A stretch of 14,592 nt of DNA, from contig JAUWGD010000029.1 of assembly GCA_030606585.1 (NCBI GenBank), positions 1-14,592 of the forward strand. Direction: 5' to 3'. How positions within the stretch are numbered: the stretch's first letter is position 1; each line of letters starts with the position of its first letter. Below are positions 1 to 6,707 of this stretch, in pieces. A model generated the notes under the pieces. The model saw only the letters and a list, made by a program, of their open reading frames with translations, was not told the origin of the DNA and ran no database searches. The DNA is from Dehalococcoidales bacterium (GTDB lineage Bacteria; Chloroflexota; Dehalococcoidia; Dehalococcoidales; RBG-16-60-22). Made by a program: the position numbers and the translations under genes.

Positions 1-1146
1 GGTGTCAGTGTCGTCAAGGCGTTCTCTCACCAGAAAGAGGACAGCCGCAAGTTTTCCTCACAAGCCGGCAGCCTCTACGACGAACAGGTCCATGCGGCCC
101 GTCTCATGGCTATCAATATGCCTACCATGGTCCTGCTGGTCAGTGTCCCGACTGTCTTTATCCTGTGGTACGGCGGCCAGCAGGTGAGTGCCGGTAATAT
201 GACCGTCGGCCAGATAGCCCAGTTTATTCTTTACGTGGGTATGCTGATGATGCCTATACGCCGACTGGGGATGATGGTCAACCTTTACTCCCGTACCGCA
301 TCCGCCGGACAGCGTATTCTGGAGATACTGGACACGGAATCCATGGTAAAGGAAAAGCCGCAAGCAACTGAGATGGGCAGGGTCAAGGGGCAGGTCTCTT
401 TTAAGAACGTCAGCTTCAGCTATGGCAATGTCGGCCCGGCACTGAAGAACGTGAGTTTCGAGGTAAAGCCGGGACAGCTGGTGGCCCTGCTGGGTCGTTC
501 CGGGAGCGGCAAGAGCACCATAGCCAACCTCCTCGCCAGGTTTTATGATGTCACCGAGGGTAAAATCCTGGTTGACGGTGTAGATATCCGTGATGTCACT
601 CTATCATCACTGCGCAGGAATGTCGTCGCCGCGCAGCAGGACGTGTTTTTGTTCTCGGCCACCATCCGTGAGAATATCGCCTACGGCGCCATAGATGCCG
701 AGATGGGCCAGATAATAGAGGTAGCCAGGGCTGCTTACCTCCATGACTTCATTCAGGGATTGCCAGAAGGCTACGATACCTGGGTGGGAGAACGCGGCGA
801 TACCCTTTCCGGCGGCGAGAAACAGCGCTTGTCCATAGCCCGCACCCTGCTCGTGAATCCCGGTATCCTGATACTGGACGACTCCACCGCCAGCGTGGAC
901 TCGGAAACGGAGAAACTTATCCGCCAGGCCCTGAACAAGCTTATTAAGGGAAGGACTACCTTTATTATTACTCACCGCATACCCATTATCCAGAACGCCG
1001 ATATTATCCTCATGCTACAGGACGGCGAAGTGGTGGAGCAGGGCACGCATAGTGAACTGATTGCCAGAAACGGTATTTATAAAGAAGTATATGAAGAACA
1101 GCTCCTGGTGCATCAGGAATCTCAGGAAGGAACGGTAGAGGAGTAG
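1..1146 (+). CDS. ABC exporter half-transporter, 5'-truncated (degenerate Walker B subunit)
   Basis: This is the C-terminal part of an inner-membrane ABC exporter subunit, a transmembrane domain fused to an ATPase. The reading frame is open from base 1, so the true start lies upstream and the internal ATG at 106 is not the start. The first visible residues (GVSVVKAFSHQ) are the usual coupling-helix region, followed by membrane segments and the nucleotide-binding domain. Walker A is GRSGSGKST (about nt 493-519), the signature is LSGGEKQR, Walker B is ILILDD and the switch histidine is in FIITHR. The catalytic Glu that normally follows the Walker B Asp is Asp, so this subunit probably supplies the non-hydrolysing site of a heterodimer, as in TM287/288-type exporters. 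The next gene starts 2 nt after its stop and is its likely partner. Substrate (drug, lipid or peptide) cannot be told. Confidence 0.93.
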   Translation, partial: GVSVVKAFSHQKEDSRKFSSQAGSLYDEQVHAARLMAINMPTMVLLVSVPTVFILWYGGQQVSAGNMTVGQIAQFILYVGMLMMPIRRLGMMVNLYSRTASAGQRILEILDTESMVKEKPQATEMGRVKGQVSFKNVSFSYGNVGPALKNVSFEVKPGQLVALLGRSGSGKSTIANLLARFYDVTEGKILVDGVDIRDVTLSSLRRNVVAAQQDVFLFSATIRENIAYGAIDAEMGQIIEVARAAYLHDFIQGLPEGYDTWVGERGDTLSGGEKQRLSIARTLLVNPGILILDDSTASVDSETEKLIRQALNKLIKGRTTFIITHRIPIIQNADIILMLQDGEVVEQGTHSELIARNGIYKEVYEEQLLVHQESQEGTVEE

Positions 1147-1147
1147 T

Positions 1148-2971
1148 ATGTTTCACGGCGGAGGTATGGGCGGTCCTCACCACCCTCCCGGGGGTGGCGG
1201 CCGCTTCGATTCTGACGAGGTACTGGGCAAGATATACGACAGCCGGGTAATCGCGCGGCTGCCGAAGTATCTTAAGCCCGTCATGGGTAGGGTGGGTATC
1301 GGCGCCGGGGGTATGCTAATCCGCACCCTGGCCACCCTGGCTTTACCGTTTCTCGTCGGTGTTGCCACGGACCATATCGTGCAGGGGAACCTCGGGGGAC
1401 TTAACACCACCGTTATCTTTCTGGCCGTGGTTGCCGTGGCGATGTGGGGCGGTCAATATCTGGAAAGTCTCTATCTGGCATTTGCCGGCCAGTCGATTAT
1501 CTACCGCATGCGCACCGAGATGTTCGACCACCTCCACCGGCTGTCTTTGAGCTTCTTCGATACTAACAAGGTCGGTAAGCTCATGTCCCGCGTGCAGAAT
1601 GACGTGCAGCAGGTACAGGAGCTTGTTACCCAGGGCATGCTGGCCATGATTACCAGCGTCCTGACGCTGATAGGTATAGCCGCTATTATGATTGCCACCA
1701 ATACGCGGCTGGCTTTAATCACGCTTGTGGTAGTTCCCGTAATGGCTATACTCATATACGTGTGGCAAAAGTACGCCCGGAGGGCTTTTATCAGGGTGCG
1801 GCAGGCCATCGCCACGGTCAACTCGCAGCTCCAGGAAGACGTGTCCGGCGTACGGGTCGTCCAGAGCCTTTCGCGCGAGGAGGAGAATCTTGGCCAGTTT
1901 AACGAGGTCAACCGGGCACACCTCGATGCCAATGTCAGCGCCGTTAAGCTGGAAGCGCTGATGATGCCCATGGTGCAAATCCTCACCGGCGTCTCCTTTG
2001 CCATCGTCATTATCGTGGGCGGCTTTCAGGTGCTGGACGGCGTCATGACTGTCGGTGTTCTCGTAGCCTTCCTGCTTTACGTCCAGCGTTTCTTCGAACC
2101 TGTTCTGGAGCTGTCCATGCAGTATACGGAGCTCCAGCGGGCTATGGCCTCCGGCGCGCGAATCTTCGAGTTGCTCGATGTCGCCCCTGCGATTCAGGAC
2201 AAACCCGACGCCGTCGAACTGCCGCCGGTCAAGGGAGAGATTATTTTCAAGGACGTGAACTTCGGTTATGAACCTGATACAGATGTCCTCCACGATATCA
2301 ACCTGAACATCAAGCCGGGTGAAACGGTAGCCCTGGTGGGACAGACGGGGTCGGGCAAGAGCAGCCTGGTCAGCCTTACCGCCCGTTTCTACGAGGTAGA
2401 AAAGGGCCGGGTAACCGTGGACGGTTACGATATCCAATCCGTTACCCAGCGGTCTTTAAGGGAGCAGATTGGCATCGTGCCGCAGGACCCGATTCTCTTT
2501 TCCGGCACCATCGAAGAAAATATTAAATACGGGAAACTGGATGCCAGCCGTGATGAGGTTATCGAGGTAGCCAAAACGGTCGGCGCCAATAATTTCATTA
2601 GCCGACTGGAAAAAGGCTACGATACGCAGGTGGGTCAGAGGGGTGTCAGCCTCAGCGCCGGACAGCGCCAGCTTATATGCCTGGCGCGGGCTATACTCGC
2701 CGAGCCTCGCATCCTGATACTCGACGAAGCTACCTCCAACGTGGATACGAACACCGAGCGGATTATGCAGAGGGCGTTGCGCAAGCTGACCGGAGGACGC
2801 ACCTGCCTTACCATCGCTCACCGTCTTTCCACGGTAACCGGCGCCGACCGTATTATCGTGCTTGAGCAGGGGCGGATTATCGAAGAAGGTTCTCATAAAG
2901 AGCTGCTGGCGAAACAGGGCCTCTACTACAAGATGTTCCAGACCCTGAGCTCACCGGAATTGGCAGCTTAA
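1148..2971 (+). CDS. ABC exporter half-transporter (canonical catalytic-site subunit)
   Basis: This is a complete 607-residue half-transporter: an ABC_membrane domain (roughly residues 35-330) with six predicted helices, then an ATPase domain. Walker A GQTGSGKSS is at 398-406, a deviant signature LSAGQRQ starts at 502, Walker B ILILDE is at 522-527 with Glu527 intact, and the switch His is in LTIAHR. The first gene has the normal signature but an Asp in place of the catalytic Glu, and this one has the reverse, which is the classic complementary pattern of a heterodimeric exporter. The start at 1148 has a GAGGAG ribosome site at 1138-1143 inside the end of the upstream gene, so the two are translationally coupled. 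The N-terminus is an unusual Gly/His/Pro-rich tail (residues 1-18). No obvious terminator follows. Substrate unknown. Confidence 0.95.
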   Translation: MFHGGGMGGPHHPPGGGGRFDSDEVLGKIYDSRVIARLPKYLKPVMGRVGIGAGGMLIRTLATLALPFLVGVATDHIVQGNLGGLNTTVIFLAVVAVAMWGGQYLESLYLAFAGQSIIYRMRTEMFDHLHRLSLSFFDTNKVGKLMSRVQNDVQQVQELVTQGMLAMITSVLTLIGIAAIMIATNTRLALITLVVVPVMAILIYVWQKYARRAFIRVRQAIATVNSQLQEDVSGVRVVQSLSREEENLGQFNEVNRAHLDANVSAVKLEALMMPMVQILTGVSFAIVIIVGGFQVLDGVMTVGVLVAFLLYVQRFFEPVLELSMQYTELQRAMASGARIFELLDVAPAIQDKPDAVELPPVKGEIIFKDVNFGYEPDTDVLHDINLNIKPGETVALVGQTGSGKSSLVSLTARFYEVEKGRVTVDGYDIQSVTQRSLREQIGIVPQDPILFSGTIEENIKYGKLDASRDEVIEVAKTVGANNFISRLEKGYDTQVGQRGVSLSAGQRQLICLARAILAEPRILILDEATSNVDTNTERIMQRALRKLTGGRTCLTIAHRLSTVTGADRIIVLEQGRIIEEGSHKELLAKQGLYYKMFQTLSSPELAA

Positions 2972-3059
2972 ACCCCCGTCACCCCGCCCCTTATTGATAT
3001 CCATTCCCGTCCTGCCCTTCTCGCATCCTAGGTGGCTGTTCTGAAATAAGTTATATTTG

Positions 3060-3068
3060 TGCTACAAT
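3060..3068 (+). promoter_or_regulatory. Extended -10 promoter of the GntR/PBP_like regulator, leaderless arrangement
   Basis: TGC-TACAAT is a good extended -10 element. It ends 5 nt before the ATG at 3074, so transcription would start at or within a base or two of the start codon. No Shine-Dalgarno sequence lies between it and the ATG. The -35 is weak or absent, which is normal for extended -10 promoters. Inference from sequence only. Confidence 0.5.
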
Positions 3069-3073
3069 AAATC

Positions 3074-4222
3074 ATGAATAATCTGGATTTCCGCCTGGAC
3101 CAGCTTTCCCCCACCCCCTTATACCAGCAGATAGCCGAGCAGGTCAGGCGGTTTATCGCCACAGAGAAGCTTAAGCCGGGCGACCACCTGCCCACGGTAA
3201 GAGAACTGGCGCATTCCCTCGATGTCAACCAGAATACCGTGTTCCGGGCTTACCATGAACTTGAGCAGGAGAGAGTAATATCCGCCCGCAGGCGCGGCGG
3301 CACCGTGGTTGTCGCCAGCACGGACGACCCCGCCATTACCGTAGCCCGCCAGAAGCGACTTTCGGAAATCGTCAGCGATGATATTGTAAAGGTGCTCAGT
3401 CAGGGATACACTCCCGAGGACCTTGAGGCGGCTTTCTATCTTCACCTGTCTCGCTGGCGTGAAGAAAGGCAGAGCATTGCGGAAAAGCCGGTAAGCGAAT
3501 CGAAAACCAGCGTCAGTCCCAATACTATCCTTATCGTCGGCAGCCACGATTTAGCCTTAACAATCCTGACAGACCTGGTAAAGCAGCACAGTAGCAACTT
3601 AGAGTTTGAGATTGTCCACGCCGGCAGCCTCGGGGGGCTTATCGCCCTCCAGGAAGAACGGGCACACCTTGCCGGTATTCACCTGCTGGACGAGGAAACG
3701 GGTGAATACAATTATCCCTTCATCAAACGGATACTGCCGGGTCGTGAGGTGGCGGTGGTGCACCTGGTATATCGTATTCAGGGACTGATGTTCGCCCGCG
3801 GTAATCCTAAGAACGTTAAAGGCATACCCGACCTGAAACGCCCTGAGATAACCTTCGTCAACCGGCAGGAAGGCTCCGGCACCCGGGTCCTCCTGGACAT
3901 ACAGCTGCGCCAGCTCGGTATCAGCCCGGACGAAATAAAGGGCTATGAGCGGGAGATGGAAACGCACCTCGCCGTCGGCTTGAGTATTTCACGGGGTGAG
4001 GCGGACGTGGCCCTGGGTATCGAGGCGGCCGCCCGCAGCTGTGACCTTGACTTCATACCACTGTTCCGGGAAAGGTACGACCTGGTAATACCAATCACCA
4101 GCTACCGTGATAAATTGCTGAAACCCTTGCTCGATACGGTGGTCAGCGAGGAGTTTAAAGAGGTAGTTAACAAGGCGGGCGGTTACGATACCTCTCAAAC
4201 GGGCACGACCACATTTCTCTAG
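3074..4222 (+). CDS. GntR-family regulator fused to a PBP_like (molybdate/tungstate or pterin-type) sensor domain
   Basis: This is a 382-residue one-component transcription factor. Residues 14-78 form a GntR winged helix of the YtrA type (PLYQQIAEQVRRFI, then LPTVRELAHSLDVNQNTV). Residues about 150-370 are a PBP_like domain (PF12727 type), with the family's marks in order: GSHD near 156-159, HAGSLGGLIAL, HLLDEETGEYN, NRQEGSGTRVLLD and LAVGLSISRGEADVALGIEAAA. This sensor domain occurs in molybdenum-cofactor genes (for example after MoeA) and in HTH proteins beside Mo/W enzymes. The aldehyde oxidoreductase gene lies directly downstream on the same strand. I infer that it senses tungstate, molybdate or a pterin precursor and controls the next operon. 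ATG 3074 is chosen because the GntR fold starts at once. It has no Shine-Dalgarno, consistent with a leaderless mRNA. The ligand is inferred, not shown. Confidence 0.9.
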   Translation: MNNLDFRLDQLSPTPLYQQIAEQVRRFIATEKLKPGDHLPTVRELAHSLDVNQNTVFRAYHELEQERVISARRRGGTVVVASTDDPAITVARQKRLSEIVSDDIVKVLSQGYTPEDLEAAFYLHLSRWREERQSIAEKPVSESKTSVSPNTILIVGSHDLALTILTDLVKQHSSNLEFEIVHAGSLGGLIALQEERAHLAGIHLLDEETGEYNYPFIKRILPGREVAVVHLVYRIQGLMFARGNPKNVKGIPDLKRPEITFVNRQEGSGTRVLLDIQLRQLGISPDEIKGYEREMETHLAVGLSISRGEADVALGIEAAARSCDLDFIPLFRERYDLVIPITSYRDKLLKPLLDTVVSEEFKEVVNKAGGYDTSQTGTTTFL

Positions 4223-4279
4223 ACTGTTCGAGCTTTTTCGGCACTCACTGTTTTCAACTTTTTCTCCCCTCTTTTTTGA

Positions 4280-4308
4280 TTGACCTGAAACTGGCGCAGT
4301 GGTAAAAT
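4280..4308 (+). promoter_or_regulatory. Sigma70-type promoter of the aldehyde oxidoreductase operon
   Basis: TTGACC at 4280-4285, a 17-nt spacer, then TAAAAT at 4303-4308, each one mismatch from consensus. Predicted start is near 4315, giving a leader of about 42 nt that contains a palindrome (4319-4333) and the AAAGGAG ribosome site (4344-4350) of the gene at 4357. Confidence 0.7.
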
Positions 4309-4318
4309 GCGGGCGATT

Positions 4319-4333
4319 ATAGATAAAATCTAT
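4319..4333 (+). promoter_or_regulatory. Operator-like palindrome just downstream of the AOR promoter
   Basis: ATAGAT-AAA-ATCTAT is a perfect 6-bp inverted repeat with a 3-nt centre, placed at about +5 to +19 of the predicted transcript, where a bound repressor would block initiation. It is too AT-rich and short to be a strong RNA hairpin. The adjacent GntR/PBP_like regulator is the obvious candidate binder, but that link is inferred. Confidence 0.4.
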
Positions 4334-4356
4334 GGATATATTGAAAGGAGCCGATA

Positions 4357-6186
4357 ATGGCCGGAGGATATATGGGAAAGCTCCTGTTCGTAGACCTTTC
4401 CAGCGGGAAGATAACGGAAGAGTTACCCGACGATAGTCTCTATCTTAATTACATCGGGGGTTACGGCGTCGGTGCCAGGCTTCTCTACGACCGCATGAAG
4501 GCCGGCGTGGACCCCCTGGGCCCGGAGAACATCTTTGCCCTGATTACCGGCCCGCTTACCGGCAGCCCCGCCATAGGAGGCGCCCGTTATCAGGCGGTGG
4601 CAAAGTCGCCGCTCACCGGCGGGTGGGGAGATGCCAATTCGGGGGGACACTTCGGCCCTTTCCTCAAGTTCGCCGGTTATGACGGCGTGTTCTTTAGCGG
4701 TATCTCGGAAAAGCCGGTCTATCTCTTTATCGATGACGGTAAAGCGGAGCTGAAAGATGCCTCCCATCTCTGGGGCAAGGATACGTATTATACCGAAGAT
4801 ACGCTTCGGGGCGAACATGGCGGTACATCCAAGGTCGTCTGTATCGGTCCGGCCGGGGAAAAACTCTCGCTCGTCGCCAGTATCATCACCCATAAAGGAG
4901 ATGCCGCTGCGCGTGGTGGAATGGGGACGGTCATGGGCGCCAAGAGGCTCAAGGCCGTTGTGGTCAGGGGGAATATGAAAGTACCCATCGCCGATATGGA
5001 GACGGCTAATCGACTACGAAAAGAGCATATTGAAGATTTGAAGGAATTCATGAAGCGTTTTCACCATTACGGTACCGGCTCCCACGCCGATACCTCGGCC
5101 CACAGCGGCGATACTCCCGTCAATAACTGGGGCGGCGTCGGCGTTAACGATGTGCCCGATGTCTCCGGTCTCAACAAGGATAAAGTCATTGCCAACTTGG
5201 ATAAAAGAATCGGTTGCTGGCGCTGTCCGGCCGCCTGCAAGGGCAGCCTGAAAGCGGGCACCGGCGAATATAAGTACCCGGCGGGTAATCACCGGCTGGA
5301 ATATGAGACCCTGGGTGCTTTCGGGGCGAACTGCGGCAATACCAATGTGGAGTCGATAAACATGGCCAGCCACCTCTGCAACGCTTACGGAATGGATACC
5401 ATCTCGGCCGGCACCATCGTCGCCTTTGCCATGGAGTGTTATGAAAACGGTATCATCACCAAAAAGGATACCGATGGTATTGAACTCAACTGGGGCAATC
5501 ACCGGGCTCTGGTGGCTATGGTGGAGAAGATGGTGAAGCGTGAGGGCCTCGGTGATATACTCGCCGATGGGGTAAAAGTAGCCGCCGGGAAAATCGGCAA
5601 AGGGGCGGAGAAATTCGCCGTCCATATCGGCGGGCAGGAAGTAGGCATGCACGACCCCCGAATCGCCAGTCACCAGTTTGCCGGTATGCCCTCCGCCGCC
5701 ATGTACTGGATGAATTCCACCCCCGGCCGCCACACCCAGGCTTTCGGTCCCGCCGGTTTCATAACTCACCTCAACAATGCCATGGGCACCTGCATGATTA
5801 TCTTCCAGTGGCCCTCCGCTCGCGGTCCCTATACTCAGAGAATGATGGCCGCCGTAACCGGGTTGAACCGTTCCATGGAAGAACTGCTCAAATGCGGCGA
5901 GAGGATTGGCGTTATGCGGCACCTCTTTAACCTTCGCGAAGGCATCAACCCTCTCAAGCACTACCTGCACGGCAGGGTAATCGGCCGGCCTCCCCTGACA
6001 GATGGCCCGCTTGCCGGCGTGACTTCGGACGTCGAGGCGGAGGCGTGGTGGCACCTCGGCGCTCTGGACTGGGACCGCATAACCACCGTTCCCAGCCGTA
6101 ATAAATTGCTGGAACTGGGATTGAACGCTGAAGCGGAAGAGCTATGGCCTCCGGATAAAATGCCCAGAATGGGGCCCGGAGGATAG
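4357..6186 (+). CDS. aor: Tungsten-type aldehyde:ferredoxin oxidoreductase
   Basis: This is a 609-residue member of the AOR family. These enzymes use a bis-pterin tungsten (or molybdenum) centre and one [4Fe-4S] cluster to oxidise aldehydes to acids, or the reverse, with ferredoxin, in the cytoplasm. The length matches the family. The N-terminus (MGKLLFVDLSSGKI) and the pterin-binding stretch around GGARYQAVAKSPLTGG and SGGHFGPFLKFAG are typical. The cluster ligands are visible as Cys287-X2-Cys290-X3-Cys294 (KRIGCWRCPAACKG) plus Cys479 (MGTCMI), close to the positions known in the Pyrococcus furiosus enzyme. The start is set by AAAGGAG 7 nt upstream. A MoaD-like gene follows 10 nt after the stop and a Mo/W-type regulator precedes it, so cofactor supply and control are local. 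Exact aldehyde substrate, and W versus Mo, cannot be told. Confidence 0.95.
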   Translation: MAGGYMGKLLFVDLSSGKITEELPDDSLYLNYIGGYGVGARLLYDRMKAGVDPLGPENIFALITGPLTGSPAIGGARYQAVAKSPLTGGWGDANSGGHFGPFLKFAGYDGVFFSGISEKPVYLFIDDGKAELKDASHLWGKDTYYTEDTLRGEHGGTSKVVCIGPAGEKLSLVASIITHKGDAAARGGMGTVMGAKRLKAVVVRGNMKVPIADMETANRLRKEHIEDLKEFMKRFHHYGTGSHADTSAHSGDTPVNNWGGVGVNDVPDVSGLNKDKVIANLDKRIGCWRCPAACKGSLKAGTGEYKYPAGNHRLEYETLGAFGANCGNTNVESINMASHLCNAYGMDTISAGTIVAFAMECYENGIITKKDTDGIELNWGNHRALVAMVEKMVKREGLGDILADGVKVAAGKIGKGAEKFAVHIGGQEVGMHDPRIASHQFAGMPSAAMYWMNSTPGRHTQAFGPAGFITHLNNAMGTCMIIFQWPSARGPYTQRMMAAVTGLNRSMEELLKCGERIGVMRHLFNLREGINPLKHYLHGRVIGRPPLTDGPLAGVTSDVEAEAWWHLGALDWDRITTVPSRNKLLELGLNAEAEELWPPDKMPRMGPGG

Positions 6187-6196
6187 TAGTGGTGAT

Positions 6197-6484
6197 ATGA
6201 CTATGTTTAAATGCGTTATATATATGTACGGATTATCATATGAAATAACCACTCTCCGTGAGGTAGAGGTTGAGCTTAACGATGGGGCAGGTATGGCGGA
6301 AGTCGTCGCCGCGCTCAGGGAAAAAGTGCCCGCTCTGGAAGGACCGGTAATTCGTACCGGTCAGGACCGCCTGGAGGAGAATTACAAGTTCAACATTAAC
6401 GGTAACTTCTACTATGCCGGTATGGACTTTCAGCTGCACCCCGGCGACCGTATCGCGCTGCTTGTGCCCGTTACCGGCGGTTAA
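6197..6484 (+). CDS. MoaD/ThiS-like sulfur-carrier protein paired with AOR
   Basis: This is a 95-residue beta-grasp protein that ends in Gly-Gly (VPVTGG), the tail that MoaD and ThiS proteins need for adenylation and thiocarboxylate formation. GDRIALLVPVTGG is the standard C-terminal strand and tail. MoaD donates sulfur to make the dithiolene of molybdopterin, which AOR needs in two copies. The GGAGG ribosome site (6178-6182) is inside the end of aor and the gap between the genes is 10 nt, so the two are translationally coupled. A second ATG at 6203 is an alternative start. The stretch from about residue 60 (ENYKFNINGNFYYAGMD) looks less like housekeeping MoaD, so a carrier dedicated to this enzyme is possible. 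No MoaE or MoeB partner is in the window. Confidence 0.82.
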   Translation: MTMFKCVIYMYGLSYEITTLREVEVELNDGAGMAEVVAALREKVPALEGPVIRTGQDRLEENYKFNINGNFYYAGMDFQLHPGDRIALLVPVTGG

Positions 6485-6564
6485 TTATGCACTCATATAT
6501 TCTATAGCGGTTTATACGAAGTCAGCAGAACCTCCCGGTAGGCAGGAATAGAGAGTAAAGTTAC

Positions 6565-6594
6565 TTGACAAAGAAAGAAGCATGGGTGTATCAT
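6565..6594 (+). promoter_or_regulatory. Sigma70-type promoter of the substrate-binding protein gene
   Basis: A perfect TTGACA at 6565-6570, an 18-nt spacer, then TATCAT at 6589-6594. Predicted start is near 6601, giving a leader of about 107 nt with two Shine-Dalgarno sequences. The separate promoter implies that the binding protein is expressed independently of the AOR operon upstream and of the permease genes on the other strand. Confidence 0.7.
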
Positions 6595-6634
6595 TTTGCA
6601 ACTAATGATTTTATTTTAATGAGTTGTTCAGTAG

Positions 6635-6644
6635 AAGGAGGTGA
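6635..6644 (+). promoter_or_regulatory. Near-perfect upstream Shine-Dalgarno in the binding-protein leader
   Basis: AAGGAGGTGA is an almost full complement of the 16S rRNA 3' end, yet the main gene starts 64 nt further on with its own AAAAGGAGGT at 6687-6696. This first site could serve the short frame at 6658 or act as a ribosome standby site. Confidence 0.5.
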
Positions 6645-6657
6645 ATATATCGGCATA

Positions 6658-6705
6658 ATGAGATTGAGAATATTTATCAGAATCTTAAAAGGAGGTAGCA
6701 TATAA
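6658..6705 (+). CDS. Possible 15-residue leader peptide
   Basis: ATG at 6658 opens a 15-codon frame (MRLRIFIRILKGGSI) ending in TAA at 6703-6705, two bases before the GTG start of the binding protein. The strong Shine-Dalgarno at 6635-6644 lies 13 nt upstream, a little far but usable. The Gly-Gly codons are simply the second Shine-Dalgarno read through. If translated, it would couple ribosome arrival to the main start. It may equally be chance in an AT-rich leader; no known leader-peptide family is recognised. Confidence 0.25.
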   Translation: MRLRIFIRILKGGSI

Positions 6706-6707
6706 CA

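Noticed and set aside
106..108. ATG 106 as the start of the first exporter gene
   Set aside because: The same frame is open to base 1 and encodes normal exporter sequence upstream of this Met; the gene is cut by the window edge.
1715..2437. A 240-codon open frame on the - strand, opposite the second exporter gene
   Set aside because: Shadow of the exporter reading frame in GC-rich DNA; no family resemblance.
5014..6054. A 346-codon open frame on the - strand, opposite aor
   Set aside because: It mirrors the codon pattern of a clear AOR gene, has no ribosome site of note and no recognisable domain.
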